Below, piece by piece: positions 17,601 to 26,430 of a stretch of 64,000 bases of DNA (positions are counted from its first letter, which is position 1; each line of letters starts with the position of its first letter). Below the pieces are notes generated by a model. That model did no database searches, was not told where the DNA came from, and worked only from the letters and a program-made list of their open reading frames with translations. The stretch covers positions 1 to 64,000 of the forward strand of contig JBEKMO010000001.1 of NCBI GenBank assembly GCA_050008465.1, given 5' to 3'. The DNA is from Fen-330 sp050008465. GTDB taxonomy: Bacteria > Acidobacteriota > Terriglobia > Bryobacterales > Bryobacteraceae. A program made the position numbers and the translations under genes.

Positions 17601-17811
17601 CGGCATGATTCCCATGGCGATCGGTCTGGGCGAGGGCGGCCAGGCCGCGGCGCCGCTGGGCCGTGCCGTCGTCGGCGGGCTGCTGGTGGCGACCTTCGCC
17701 ACACTCACCGTGTTGCCCTCCGTGTACGCCATTGTGCAGCGGCGGGCTCGCGAAGGCTCCCCCTCGCTCGATCCCGATGATCCTTCAGGCAGGTACTATG
17801 AAGCTCGCTAG
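14677..17811 (+). CDS. RND multidrug/solute efflux permease (HAE1-like)
   Basis: 1,044 residues with the twofold RND layout: one membrane helix near residue 15-30, a large periplasmic loop, six helices (about 335-545), a second helix, a second loop and a final six-helix bundle. FPKLGAPQVFVAQPYGGMD matches the early periplasmic segment of AcrB-type pumps. The proton-relay helix reads VGVLVDEATVAIES, so the usual Asp-Asp pair is Asp-Glu. The gene order TolC-pump-adaptor is less common than adaptor-pump-TolC. The 3' end overlaps the adaptor gene by 14 bp. Substrate unknown; divergent efflux substrates from drugs to lipids are possible. Confidence 0.93.
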   Translation: MWLVLAAMRRPVTVLVAILAIALCSVLALRRMPVDIFPKLGAPQVFVAQPYGGMDASQMEGFLTYYYEYHFLYITGIEHVESKNIQGAALMKLVFHPDTDMSQALAEVVGYVNRARSFMPPGAVPPFIVRYDAGSVPVGQLVFSSPSRAPGEMQDIALNRVRPIFATLPGVSAPPPFGGNQRTIVIRVDPDRLRSYGISAEEVIRVVSRANTVTPSGNVRTDDLIRIASTNAGLGANIQELLDTPIRLGAGPSVYLRDIGSIQDSTDIIAGYAHVNGRRTVYIPVTKRADASTLEVIRRVKAALPAMRAVAPEDVRIEFVFDQSGYVVDAIRGLVNEGLLGAVLTGLVVLLFLRDWRSALIVVLTIPCALLAAVIWLWAAGQTVNIMTLGGLALAVGVLVDEATVAIESIHTHVDAGLPRARAVIEACRKTAGPRLLAMLAILSVFVPSFFMVGVGRQLFVPLALAVGFAMISSYVLSSTLVPVLATWVIRRGRHAETDGRMRRLYRAYLRLVVRLRWPLLGAYVAGCAVLILLLFPRIGTEIFPTTDARQFQLRLRAPTGTRVERTELIALRALEVIRREAGPENVAITTGYIGVQPASYPINTIYLFTSGQHEAVLRVQLNAGARLRGEQFRERVRKALGEALPDTSVSFEAGDIISQVMSFGSLTPIEVAVQGPSLADDRTHAARVRAELAKIPELRDLEYAQPLDFPSVDVQVDRDRAGQFGLTMADVARSIVPATSSSRFIDLNFWRDPRSGNAFQVQVEIPQNRMRSAADVGDLPLASAGGNGRVSDVASVRYGTTLGEVDRYNMQRVVSLTANIHGLPLGKIAGALDAAIARAGEPPRGVKVFVRGQIPPLEETLAGLGVGLLLSVAVIFLLLAANFQSFRLAVAVVSGAPAVVCGVLLMLLATGTTLNVQSFMGAIMAVGISVANAILLVSFAEMSRRAGSPVIEAAIEGGEGRLRAILMTATAMIAGMIPMAIGLGEGGQAAAPLGRAVVGGLLVATFATLTVLPSVYAIVQRRAREGSPSLDPDDPSGRYYEAR

Positions 17812-18883
17812 AATTCCTCTGCTTCTGTTCGCGACCGCATTGTACGCGCAGCAACCGGTCGAGGTGGCCACGGTGGTCTTGAAAAGCGTGGAGCGCAAGG
17901 TGCGGCTCCCGGGCGAGTTCTTGCCGTATCTCAAAGTCGACCTCGTCGCCCGGGTGAATGGGTTCGTCGAGAAGGTGGAGGTGGACCGCGGCAGCGTGGT
18001 GAAGCAGGGGCAACTGCTGGTGCTGCTCTCGGCGCCAGAGCTGGCCGCGCAGCGCGCGGAAGCGGAGGCCAAGGCGCAGGCGATCGAATCGCAACGCGCG
18101 GAAGCGCAGGCGCGGCTGGTGGCCGCCGAGAGCACCTTCGAGCGTCTGAAGGCCGCCTCCGCTACGCCGGGCGCGGTGGCGGGCAACGAAGTGATCCAGG
18201 CCGAGAAGGCGGTGGAGGCGGCCCGCGCCCTGGTGCTCGCGCAGGCCAGCTCGGCCAAGGCGGCCCAGGCAGCCATCGAAGCGCTGCGCGCGCTCGAGAG
18301 CTACCTCAAATTGAACGCACCCTTCGACGGCGTCGTAACGGACCGTTTCGTGCATCCGGGAGCGCTGGCCGGGCCGGCGGCGGGGCCCCTGCTGCGGCTC
18401 GAACAGAATACGCGGCTGCGGCTGGTGGTGGCGGTGCCCGAGGCGGATGAGGCGGGCATCGTGCTGGGCGCGCGCGTGGCCTTCCACGTGCCGGCGTTTC
18501 CCGGCGAATCGTTCTCGGGCGTGGTGGTGCGCAACGCGCATTCGGTGGACCCGAAGACGCGCAGCATGGCCGTGGAAATGGACGTGGCTAATGCGGACCT
18601 GCGCCTGGCGCCCGGGATGTATCCCGACGTCGAGTGGCCGGTGCGCCGGCCGCGCCCGTCGCTGCTGGTTCCGGCTTCGAGCGTCGTCACCACCACCGAG
18701 CGCACGTTCGTCATCCGCGTGCGCAACGGGCGGGCCGAGTGGGTGATCGTGTCGCGCGGAGTGGCGCTCGGCGACTCCGTGGAGGTGTTCGGGCCGCTCA
18801 GTGCCGGCGACGAAATCGTCCGCCGCGCGAGCGACGAGATCCGCGAGGGAACGCCGCTCCAGGTGCGCGCCGCGGGCCGGTAG
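17798..18883 (+). CDS. RND efflux periplasmic adaptor subunit (membrane fusion protein)
   Basis: 361 residues. A signal peptide (about 1-18, ending ALYAQ) is followed by an adaptor with the order beta-barrel strand, lipoyl half (ARVNGFVEKVEVDRGSVVKQ), a long coiled-coil hairpin rich in Ala/Glu/Lys (about residues 80-165), the second lipoyl half (LNAPFDGVVTDRFVHPG) and membrane-proximal domains. It bridges the pump and TolC. The ATG at 17798 lies inside the pump gene's last codons, so translation is coupled. It is the last gene of the operon. Confidence 0.92.
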   Translation: MKLARIPLLLFATALYAQQPVEVATVVLKSVERKVRLPGEFLPYLKVDLVARVNGFVEKVEVDRGSVVKQGQLLVLLSAPELAAQRAEAEAKAQAIESQRAEAQARLVAAESTFERLKAASATPGAVAGNEVIQAEKAVEAARALVLAQASSAKAAQAAIEALRALESYLKLNAPFDGVVTDRFVHPGALAGPAAGPLLRLEQNTRLRLVVAVPEADEAGIVLGARVAFHVPAFPGESFSGVVVRNAHSVDPKTRSMAVEMDVANADLRLAPGMYPDVEWPVRRPRPSLLVPASSVVTTTERTFVIRVRNGRAEWVIVSRGVALGDSVEVFGPLSAGDEIVRRASDEIREGTPLQVRAAGR

Positions 18884-18897
18884 ATGTGGGGCGGTGG

Positions 18898-18903
18898 TAG
18901 AAT
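18898..18903 (+). promoter_or_regulatory. -10 hexamer TAGAAT before the GH74 gene
   Basis: TAGAAT leads to an expected start site near 18910, downstream of the two earlier in-frame ATG codons (18884, 18905). Together with GTGGGGA at 18916-18922 this favours translation from 18929. Confidence 0.4.
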
Positions 18904-18928
18904 CATGGGTCTTCTGTGGGGAATACCG

Positions 18929-21184
18929 ATGTCTCTTAGTAGAGTCGCTTTAGTAGCCGCCCTGGCGGCCGGTGCATTCCAGTTCACGGGAACAGCGCAG
19001 AACCGGTCCGCGCCCTACGTCTGGAAGAGCGTGCAAATCGTCGGCGGGGGGTTCGTCGACGGCATCGTCTTCCACCCGACCGTGAAAGGCGTGCGCTACT
19101 GCCGCACGGACATCGGCGGCGCGTATCGTTGGAACGACCAGATCAAGCGGTGGGAGCCGATGCTGGACTGGGTGTCCTACGAGGACTTCAACCTGATGGG
19201 GGTGGAGAGCATCGCCGTCGATCCCTCGGATGCAAACCGCGTGTACCTGTCCTGCGGCACTTACACGGATCCGGAAACACCTTATGGCGCGGTTCTGCGC
19301 TCGAACGACCGCGGCAAGACGTTCCAACGCACCAGCATGCCCTTCAAGATGGGCGGCAACGAGAACGGACGCGGCAACGGCGAACGCATGGCCGTCGACC
19401 CGAACGACGGGAACGTCATTTACCTCGGCTCGCGGCTGGCTGGTCTGTGGAGAAGCACGGATCGCGGAGCGAAGTGGAGCAAGGTCGAGAGCTTCCCCGA
19501 CGTGATCGAACTGCGGCCCGCCAAGGCCCCCTGGTGGGTCCGGCCAAGTGGTGTTGTGTTCGTGGTCTTCGATCCCCGCAGTGGCTCGCGTGGCAAGTGC
19601 AGCTCGATAATCTACGCCGGCGCTTCAGTGATGGGGAAGAATAACCTGTTCCGCTCGACCGATGCCGGCAAGACCTGGCAGCCGGTGCCGGGCCAGCCGA
19701 CGCAGTACCGGCCGAACCACGCCGTGCTGGCCTCCGACGGGATGCTGTACGTGTCCTATGGCACCGATCCCGGTCCTTGGAGGATGTCCAACGGCGGGGT
19801 GTGGAAGCTGAACACCGCGACCGGCGCGTGGAGCGAGATCACGCCGGACAAGCCCTCCCCCGAGAGCGGGAAAGCGTTTGGTTATGCCGCGGTCGCCGTC
19901 GACGCGCACCACCCTCCAGTGGTCATCGCCAGCTCCTTCGGGCGCCCGGGCAATTCCGGAGGGGAAGACATCTTCCGCAGCACCGATGGCGGCAAGACCT
20001 GGAAGCCGGTATTCGGCGGCGGCGGCACATTCGATTTCTCGCTGGCGCCCTACGTGGCCGCCACGCCGATTCATTGGCTGTTCGATATCGAGATCGACCC
20101 AGCGAACCCCGATCATGCGATGTTCACGACCGGTTATGGGGGTTATGAGACCTTCAACCTGACCGATGTGGATGCCGGCAGGCCGACCAAGTGGAGCGTG
20201 ATGAGCACGGGAATCGAGGAGACGGTGGCGCTGGACCTGCTCAGCCCCCCGAGAGGCGCACACCTGCTCACCGCCGTCGGCGATTACGGTGGCGCCGTGC
20301 ACTGGGACCTGGACAAACCCGCGCCCGAAGGGAGTTACGACCACCCGCACTTCGGCAATACCAATGGCCTGGCGTGCGCCGAGAACCAGCCGGAGATCAT
20401 CGTGCGCGTGGGCCGGGCTTCGAACCATCGCGGGGGCGGCCACATCGGCTACTCGCTGGATGGCGGCAAATCCTGGCAGCCAACGGCATCTACCCCGAAA
20501 CCCGGCAGCATTCTGGGGCACATCGCGGTCTGTTCCGACGGAACCACCTGGGTCTGGACGCCGGAACGCAGCCCGGTCAGCTTCACCCGGGATCGCGGCG
20601 CAACGTGGGCGCCCTCCCAAGGCATCCCCAGCGATACGCGCGTCATTGCGGACCGCGTCAATCCACGGAAGTTCTATGCGATGGCGTTGTTCGAGGGAAA
20701 GCTCTTCGTCAGTACGGACGCAGCCGCGACCTTCGCCGCGCAGCCCATGAATCTGCCCGACGGGCTGCCCAAGCGCGGCGGCAACCGCGGCGACGACCGC
20801 GGGGGGCAAGACCGCATCTACGCGGCTCCCGGAAGAGAGGGAGATCTCTGGCTGGCTGCCTTCAACGGGCTCTATCACTCCACGAACACCGGCGCCAGCT
20901 TCGCGAGGCTCGGCGGAGTGTCGGAGATTCACGGCTTCGGATTCGGCAAAGCTGCGCCCGGCGCCGACTACCCGGCGTTGTACCTGATTGGTGTGGTGGA
21001 GGGCGTCCGCGGAATCTTCCGTTCCGACGACACCGCCCGGAGCTGGGTTCGTATCAACGACGACCAGCACCAGTGGGGACTGCTGCTGCACATCACCGGC
21101 GATCCAAAGCAATACGGCCGGGTTTATGTGGGCACGCACGGACGCGGAACGCTTTACGGCGATCCGGTCAAGGCACGGAACTGA
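18929..21184 (+). CDS. Secreted GH74-family glycoside hydrolase (xyloglucanase-like)
   Basis: 751 residues from the chosen ATG, which is preceded by GTGGGGA at 6 nt and begins a good signal peptide (SLSRVALVAALAAGAFQ, cleavage near GTAQ). The two tandem seven-bladed propellers of GH74 are evident: GGGFVDGIVFHP, YCRTDIGGAYRW, MGVESIAVDP, FKMGGNENGRGNGER and repeated FRSTDGGKTW Asp-boxes. The two catalytic Asp residues of the family fit the Asp of RTDIGG near residue 55 and the Asp of AVGDYGG near 450. GH74 enzymes cleave xyloglucan backbones, so this points to plant polysaccharide use; sequence alone does not fix the substrate. Its 3' end overlaps the convergent neighbour by 17 bp. Confidence 0.88.
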   Translation: MSLSRVALVAALAAGAFQFTGTAQNRSAPYVWKSVQIVGGGFVDGIVFHPTVKGVRYCRTDIGGAYRWNDQIKRWEPMLDWVSYEDFNLMGVESIAVDPSDANRVYLSCGTYTDPETPYGAVLRSNDRGKTFQRTSMPFKMGGNENGRGNGERMAVDPNDGNVIYLGSRLAGLWRSTDRGAKWSKVESFPDVIELRPAKAPWWVRPSGVVFVVFDPRSGSRGKCSSIIYAGASVMGKNNLFRSTDAGKTWQPVPGQPTQYRPNHAVLASDGMLYVSYGTDPGPWRMSNGGVWKLNTATGAWSEITPDKPSPESGKAFGYAAVAVDAHHPPVVIASSFGRPGNSGGEDIFRSTDGGKTWKPVFGGGGTFDFSLAPYVAATPIHWLFDIEIDPANPDHAMFTTGYGGYETFNLTDVDAGRPTKWSVMSTGIEETVALDLLSPPRGAHLLTAVGDYGGAVHWDLDKPAPEGSYDHPHFGNTNGLACAENQPEIIVRVGRASNHRGGGHIGYSLDGGKSWQPTASTPKPGSILGHIAVCSDGTTWVWTPERSPVSFTRDRGATWAPSQGIPSDTRVIADRVNPRKFYAMALFEGKLFVSTDAAATFAAQPMNLPDGLPKRGGNRGDDRGGQDRIYAAPGREGDLWLAAFNGLYHSTNTGASFARLGGVSEIHGFGFGKAAPGADYPALYLIGVVEGVRGIFRSDDTARSWVRINDDQHQWGLLLHITGDPKQYGRVYVGTHGRGTLYGDPVKARN

Positions 21185-23174
21185 GCCCAACCGTTACCAG
21201 GTGCTGGCCGCGGGGCAGAGAGAAGGCGAAGCGGTTGGGGCCGTCCTCGAGCAGCTCCAGGTGCGCGGGGGCGCCGTCGATTTCCAGACGCGCGGGGCGC
21301 CTGTCCAGAACGGCCAGGGCGCGAGAGGCGCTCGAGTAGGCGAACTCGAGGCCATTCGACCGGGCGGCGGCGGTCTTGAGGTCGCCGTTGAAATCCAGCA
21401 GGCGCACGGGCGCCTGACTCGTTGCTTTCTCTACCAGGTGAGTTCCCGGGGGCAGCCACAGAGTCGAGCCGTCGGCTACCGGCCAGGGAGCGCCGTCGAC
21501 CAGGGCCGGCTTGTCCCAGGCCATTCCCACTCCGAAGCGGGACTCCACCGCCAGTCTGCCGCCGATCGCCTCGACCCGGTTCACCGCCGAGGCCGCCGCG
21601 GGTAGCAGGGGCAAGTCCACCGGCGCAATCGAGTTCTCGAAATAGAGGGCCACGCGGTCGAAGGACCGCGCGGCGAGGCTCACCAATTGGTACAGTTCGG
21701 CGCCGGTCTGCTGCTTGGTGGGGTAGACGTCCTGATAGCGCTCGACCACGTTGATGTCGATGGCCAGCTTCTCAGAGCGGCGGGCGAGGAGCTGATAGCG
21801 CCGGGCGATTTCCGGGTAGCGCTGCGGGCCGAGGTGCCAGACGGTGGCCGGGTCCTCGACCAGGAAGGTGAAATCGTGCTGCTCGAGCAGCGGGAGCAGG
21901 CGGGCGGCGTCCGCGCCGATGGAATCGCGCATCCCGGGATCGAAGCGGTCGTCGACGTGGGTAAGGACGAGGTCCAGGCCGGGCCGCTGGCGGCGCACCG
22001 TCTCGATCTCGGCGAGCCACTCGGCCTGCATGCGGCGCGCCAGCTCGGCACGGAAGTCGAGGAACTGCCGGAGGCGCTCGGGGCCGGGGGCGGGCGCGCG
22101 GAATAGCAGCAAGGGATCGAACCCGCGGGCTTGCTGGAACTCGCGGCGCACGTCGTCGTTCATGGGGGTGAAGCGGGAGGCGTTCGAGGCACCCTCCAGC
22201 GACTCGAAGTACAGCTCAGCCAGGTTGACGCCGTCCCAGTCGAAGCGGTCGAGCAGCTCGCGGACGCCGCGGGAGACGGCGCGGAAGCAGTCGCGATTGG
22301 CGAGATTCATGAGGCGGCGCCAGTCCAGGCGGGCATCCTGTAGCACGGCGGTTTTTTCCCGCCACTCGGGGTGGTCATCCCAGAACCGCTCGCTGACGTG
22401 CGGCAACTCGAGCCAGGCGTAAACCAGGATGGCGTTGCGGTGGCAGACCTTGACCAGTTCGCGGAGCCTGGCGTCGCGTTGCGGGTCGGGCTCGTAGTAG
22501 TGCCAGGCGGCCACGTGGAGTGCGGCGATGCCGGCTTTCCGCCAGCGCGGGGCCAGGTACTCGAGATCGGCGCGCGCGCGATATGAGGAGTCGAAGAACG
22601 CCCACAGACGGCGGGAGCGGAAGGGTGCGGTCAGGCCCAGGTCGGCAAGCGCGTGGAGCAGGTACGGGAAACGCTCGTAACCGCGCTCGCCCGGGGATGC
22701 GGCGACCCACAAAACGCCGCCGGCGCCGTGCCGGAAACCAGCCACGAGCGGCGCGCCCTCCCAGCGCTCGCGAACGAAGACCCGCGCCGCTTGGGGAACC
22801 TCGTAAACCGGGAGCTCCACCGCGCGCTCCCAGAGCACCAGCAACTCCGGCCGGCGCAGGTCCTGGACGTTCTGTACCCGTACCCTGCGACTGGAAGGCC
22901 GGAATCCGACGGCTTCTCCGACCGGGGATTGACCTTCCAAGATCACGAAAGCGCCGGAGGCGGCACGAGCGAGCCACGGCTCGGCGGGGCCGGCCGCCCC
23001 GGCGCGCAACACGCAGACGTCGGCGGGCCCACCGGCGGTCTGCGGCTGGAATCCGACCGAGGAGAGGATCTCCGGCCAGCTCCCCGGCTCCGGGCCCAGG
23101 ACCTGGAAGAAGAGAGGCCTGGCGGCCGCGGTGGCGGTGAGGGCCAGGAACAGGAGGCTAGTGGCTGAAGGCAT
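21168..23174 (-). CDS. Exported putative TIM-barrel glycoside hydrolase-like protein
   Basis: 668 residues with a signal peptide (about 1-18, LALTATAAA). Residues about 200-500 look like a glycosidase-type barrel: ALHVAAWHYYEPD, ILVYAWLELPHVSE, FDWDGVNLAELYFES and LVLTHVDDRF, with acidic residues at strand ends as in GHL/PgaB-type hydrolases. The N-terminal 180 residues resemble a glutamine-amidotransferase-like or carbohydrate-binding module (WVAASPGERGYERFP). It starts inside the end of the TPR/outer-membrane-barrel gene (17-bp overlap), so the two act together. The combination resembles the PgaA/PgaB logic of exopolysaccharide export, but no synthase is nearby. Function unproven. Confidence 0.6.
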   Translation of the reverse strand: MPSATSLLFLALTATAAARPLFFQVLGPEPGSWPEILSSVGFQPQTAGGPADVCVLRAGAAGPAEPWLARAASGAFVILEGQSPVGEAVGFRPSSRRVRVQNVQDLRRPELLVLWERAVELPVYEVPQAARVFVRERWEGAPLVAGFRHGAGGVLWVAASPGERGYERFPYLLHALADLGLTAPFRSRRLWAFFDSSYRARADLEYLAPRWRKAGIAALHVAAWHYYEPDPQRDARLRELVKVCHRNAILVYAWLELPHVSERFWDDHPEWREKTAVLQDARLDWRRLMNLANRDCFRAVSRGVRELLDRFDWDGVNLAELYFESLEGASNASRFTPMNDDVRREFQQARGFDPLLLFRAPAPGPERLRQFLDFRAELARRMQAEWLAEIETVRRQRPGLDLVLTHVDDRFDPGMRDSIGADAARLLPLLEQHDFTFLVEDPATVWHLGPQRYPEIARRYQLLARRSEKLAIDINVVERYQDVYPTKQQTGAELYQLVSLAARSFDRVALYFENSIAPVDLPLLPAAASAVNRVEAIGGRLAVESRFGVGMAWDKPALVDGAPWPVADGSTLWLPPGTHLVEKATSQAPVRLLDFNGDLKTAAARSNGLEFAYSSASRALAVLDRRPARLEIDGAPAHLELLEDGPNRFAFSLPRGQHLVTVGLSSVP

Positions 23175-25155
23175 ACCAGAAGCCGCCCCGCAGGTCGAAG
23201 AAGTTCGGCCGGCGCGGATTGTCGACGTTTCGGGTGTAGACGCCGCGCAGCAGATTTACCGAGAAGACCAGCGACGACGGCAGCCCTTCCCACCGGAAGC
23301 GCAGCCCGGGGCCGAACTCCACGAAATTGGCCCAGTACTGGCGCTGGGTGTCCAGGGTGATGTTGCCGTTGGCGAACCACTGGGAGCGGAATCTGGCGAG
23401 CGTCGGGAGCGTGTAGCCGAAGCGGTTCTGCGAGTAAACCAGGAAGTCGTTCTGAAAGCGGCTGACGAAAACGCCATCGTCGGCGGTTTCGGCGAACCAG
23501 CCGGGGGCTTCCGCGCCCAGCAGCCGGCCGGCGCCGCGGCTGAAGGCAAGGCCGCCGCGGTAATCCGGAACCATCCGGCCCACACTGCGGTGCGCGAGGT
23601 AGCCGATGGCCTGTCCGGCCTCTCCCCAGAGGGTGACCCCGTGCCAGGACCGGCTGGCGACGCCGAGGCCGAGGATAAGAGCGCTCTCCGACAGGTACTG
23701 TGGGAAGGCATCCCGGGTGGTCTGGCGGGTGTCGCCGATGAAGCGCAAGGAGACGTACGGCCGGAAGGGAAGGCGACCCAGGCGAACCTCGGTCTTGACC
23801 TGGGCGTAGGAGAAAACGTCGTGCCAGCGCGTCGAGAAGAAGGGGAAGAGCCAGACCGTGGTCCGCAGGCGGGCGAAGGCGGGGCGGAGGTTCTGGTATG
23901 CCTTCTTGGCCTCCGCTGAGATTGCCGGGTCCGGGCTCTTCCTTGCCAGGTTGAACCAGCGGATGGCCTGGTCGTCCTGGCGGAGGAGGTTGTAGGTCTC
24001 GCCGAGCCGGAGCATGACGGCGAAATCGACCGGGTCGGCCTCTTGGGCAGACTGCAAGTACTTCAAGGCGTCATTGAGGTACCCGGCGCGGTAGCTGCGC
24101 TCGCCCATTTCCTTGGCGTCGGGCTCGGGGGCCGGCGCGCGGGGACGGCGGCGAAGGTCCGCGGGGAGACGGAGCGCGGTGCGAACGCGCTCTGCGAGTT
24201 CGCTGTCATCGGACTTGAGGACCTTGTCAAACAGCGGCATGGCCGCCACGCGGTCCCCGCGAGCCAGCAGCAACAGGCCCAATTGAGCTGCCGACAACAG
24301 ATCCCCGGGCGCGAGTCGAGTGATGATCTTGAACTCGCCCTCCGCCTCCTGGGGCCGGTGCATCTCCAGCAGCAGGTAAGCCATCTCGCGGCGCAGCTCG
24401 ACGTTGCCGTCGTCCAGCGCCAGCGCCTGGCGGAACTCGCTAACATAGGGATAGCGGGAGGGCAGCAGCCCCCGCGCCGTTTCGGCGACCCGCGGCGAGG
24501 AACCGCGGGAGGCCGCGAGCAGGGCGGCGTTGGCCTCCGCGCTTCGGCCGAGCGCCTTCCACACCCGGCCCAGATCCACCAGCAAGGAACGCTCGTCGGG
24601 GCGCAAGCGCCAGGATTGCCGGTAGTTATCGGCGGCCAGGTCGAGCCGATCGCGTTGCTCGGCCAAGCGGGCAAGCTCCAGCCGGGCGCTATAGTTGTCC
24701 GGGGACTCGGCGACGACCTCGGACCAGCGGGCGATGCCTTCCGCCAGCGGGCGGTCGATGTTCTGGAAGGCCTGTTCGGCGGTGGCGTGGATGCCGGGGT
24801 CCGAGGAGGCGCGCAGCCGGTCGAAGGTGCAGCGGGCCTCCGCGGTGCGGCCCGTTTCATTACACAGGAAGGCGTACTCGAGGGCCGCGTGGGAGTCGGC
24901 GGGATCCAGGCGCAGGACCTCGGCGAACTGGTCCCGGGCGGTTTCCGTCTCCCCAATCTTCAGGTAGGTATAGGCCAGGTCCTTGCGAAGCACGGCCCGC
25001 CCAGGGGCCGCCCGGATCGCGTCGGTGAGGTACAAGATGGCCGCGTCGTAGTCCCGCTCGCGGAGCGCTTGATAGGCACGCTGGGCCGGGTCGGGCGTCT
25101 GCGCCCCGGCCAGCGTCACCAGACACAGCGCCAGGACCATCGAATTGCGGGCCAT
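23158..25155 (-). CDS. Exported TPR protein with C-terminal outer-membrane beta-barrel
   Basis: 665 residues: signal peptide (about 1-18, ALCLVTLAGAQ), then roughly ten TPR-like helix pairs to about residue 420 (AYQALRERDYDAAILYLTDA, LAYTYLKIGETETARDQF, LGETYNLLRQDDQAIRWFN). The last 230 residues have alternating aromatic beta-strands and end GGFWYAFSH, with a terminal aromatic region as in outer-membrane barrels (NfrA, PgaA and BcsC-type). The long open frame continues upstream only antisense to the dehydrogenase gene, so I start at 25155, although the ATG 15 nt downstream is possible. It probably forms a periplasmic scaffold and outer-membrane pore for a polymer. Confidence 0.74.
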   Translation of the reverse strand: MARNSMVLALCLVTLAGAQTPDPAQRAYQALRERDYDAAILYLTDAIRAAPGRAVLRKDLAYTYLKIGETETARDQFAEVLRLDPADSHAALEYAFLCNETGRTAEARCTFDRLRASSDPGIHATAEQAFQNIDRPLAEGIARWSEVVAESPDNYSARLELARLAEQRDRLDLAADNYRQSWRLRPDERSLLVDLGRVWKALGRSAEANAALLAASRGSSPRVAETARGLLPSRYPYVSEFRQALALDDGNVELRREMAYLLLEMHRPQEAEGEFKIITRLAPGDLLSAAQLGLLLLARGDRVAAMPLFDKVLKSDDSELAERVRTALRLPADLRRRPRAPAPEPDAKEMGERSYRAGYLNDALKYLQSAQEADPVDFAVMLRLGETYNLLRQDDQAIRWFNLARKSPDPAISAEAKKAYQNLRPAFARLRTTVWLFPFFSTRWHDVFSYAQVKTEVRLGRLPFRPYVSLRFIGDTRQTTRDAFPQYLSESALILGLGVASRSWHGVTLWGEAGQAIGYLAHRSVGRMVPDYRGGLAFSRGAGRLLGAEAPGWFAETADDGVFVSRFQNDFLVYSQNRFGYTLPTLARFRSQWFANGNITLDTQRQYWANFVEFGPGLRFRWEGLPSSLVFSVNLLRGVYTRNVDNPRRPNFFDLRGGFWYAFSH

Positions 25156-25263
25156 CGATAGGTAGTGCGGCGAGCGGGCGGATTCTCGCAGCGCTATCCG
25201 CGCGGCATGCCGGCTCCGCCGGAAAAACGGAGTCCGGTGAGGAATGGGGCGTAAGATGAGACC

Positions 25264-26430
25264 ATGGAACCATTCCGGGGCGTGGATTTCCTCTCGATCG
25301 ACGGCCAGTTCAGCGAGGAAGAGCTGCTGGTGAGGCAGACGGCCCGCCAGTTCGTGGATGACCGGGTCCTGCCGGTGATTCGCGACTGTTACCGGGACGC
25401 CCGCTTCCCGGCGGAGCTGGTCCGGGAAATGGGGCGGCTGGGGTTCCTGGGGGCCAACCTGGAAGGCTACGGGTGCGCGGGGATGAACAACGTCGAGTAC
25501 GGGCTGTTGATGCAGGAGCTCGAGCGCGGCGATTCGGGCATCCGCAGCTTCGTTTCCGTCCAGGGAGCCCTGGTCATGTACCCCATCCTGACCTTCGGCT
25601 CCGCCGCGCAGAAGGAAACCTTCCTGCCGCGGCTGGCAACGGGGGAGGCGGTGGGCTGCTTCGGGCTGACCGAGCCGGACTTCGGGTCGAACCCGGCGGG
25701 GATGCGGACGCGGGCCCGGCGCAAGGGCAACGCCTGGGTGCTCGACGGGGAGAAGACCTGGATCACCAATGGGACTGCGGCCGACGTGGCCTTGGTCTGG
25801 GCGCGGACCGAGGAAGGGATCGGCGGGTTCCTGGTCGAGAAGGGCACGCCCGGCTTCACCAGCTCGGAGATCCATGGGAAGTGGTCCATGCGGGCCTCGG
25901 TGACCTCCAGCCTGTCGCTGGCCGACTGCCGCATCCCGGCGGAGAATCAACTGCCCGGCGCGCGGGGGCTGAAGAGCGCGCTCCTGTGCCTGACCCAGGC
26001 GCGCTACGGGATCGGCTGGGGAGCGATTGGCGCGGCCATGGACTGCTATGAGACCGCGCGGCAGTATTCGATCCAGCGCAAGCAGTTCAACGACCGGCCC
26101 ATCGCGTCGCACCAGCTCGTGCAGGAAAAACTGGCCTGGATGATCACCGAGATCAGCAAAGCCCAGTTGCTGGCTCTGCACCTGGGGCGGTTGAAGGATC
26201 GTGGAAAGGCCGAGGCGGCGCAGGTGTCGATGCTGAAACGAAACAACGTCTCGGTGGCGCTGGAGTGCGCGCGCCTGAGCCGCGACCTGCTGGGGGCCAA
26301 CGGAATCACCGACGAGTACCCCATCATGCGGCACCTGGCGAACCTGGAGACGGTGAAGACCTACGAGGGCACGGACCACATCCATGCGCTGATTATCGGG
26401 GAGCGCGTGACGGGGATCGCGGCGTATTAA
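25264..26430 (+). CDS. Acyl-CoA dehydrogenase, glutaryl-CoA dehydrogenase-like
   Basis: 388 residues of the FAD acyl-CoA dehydrogenase family. Visible blocks are GCFGLTEPDFGSNPAGM (flavin/substrate contact), KTWITNG, RYGIGWGAIGAAMDCYE and KTYEGTDHIHALIIGE, where the Glu of YEGT is the catalytic base. The RYGIGWGA and YEGT signatures are those of glutaryl-CoA dehydrogenases, which convert glutaryl-CoA to crotonyl-CoA in lysine/tryptophan breakdown. No other pathway genes are adjacent. It is monocistronic, converging with the PilZ gene with a 4-bp overlap. Confidence 0.88.
   Translation: MEPFRGVDFLSIDGQFSEEELLVRQTARQFVDDRVLPVIRDCYRDARFPAELVREMGRLGFLGANLEGYGCAGMNNVEYGLLMQELERGDSGIRSFVSVQGALVMYPILTFGSAAQKETFLPRLATGEAVGCFGLTEPDFGSNPAGMRTRARRKGNAWVLDGEKTWITNGTAADVALVWARTEEGIGGFLVEKGTPGFTSSEIHGKWSMRASVTSSLSLADCRIPAENQLPGARGLKSALLCLTQARYGIGWGAIGAAMDCYETARQYSIQRKQFNDRPIASHQLVQEKLAWMITEISKAQLLALHLGRLKDRGKAEAAQVSMLKRNNVSVALECARLSRDLLGANGITDEYPIMRHLANLETVKTYEGTDHIHALIIGERVTGIAAY

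Noticed and set aside
25156..26385. N-terminal extension of the TPR/barrel frame
   Set aside because: Antisense to the acyl-CoA dehydrogenase; a signal peptide begins at 25155.
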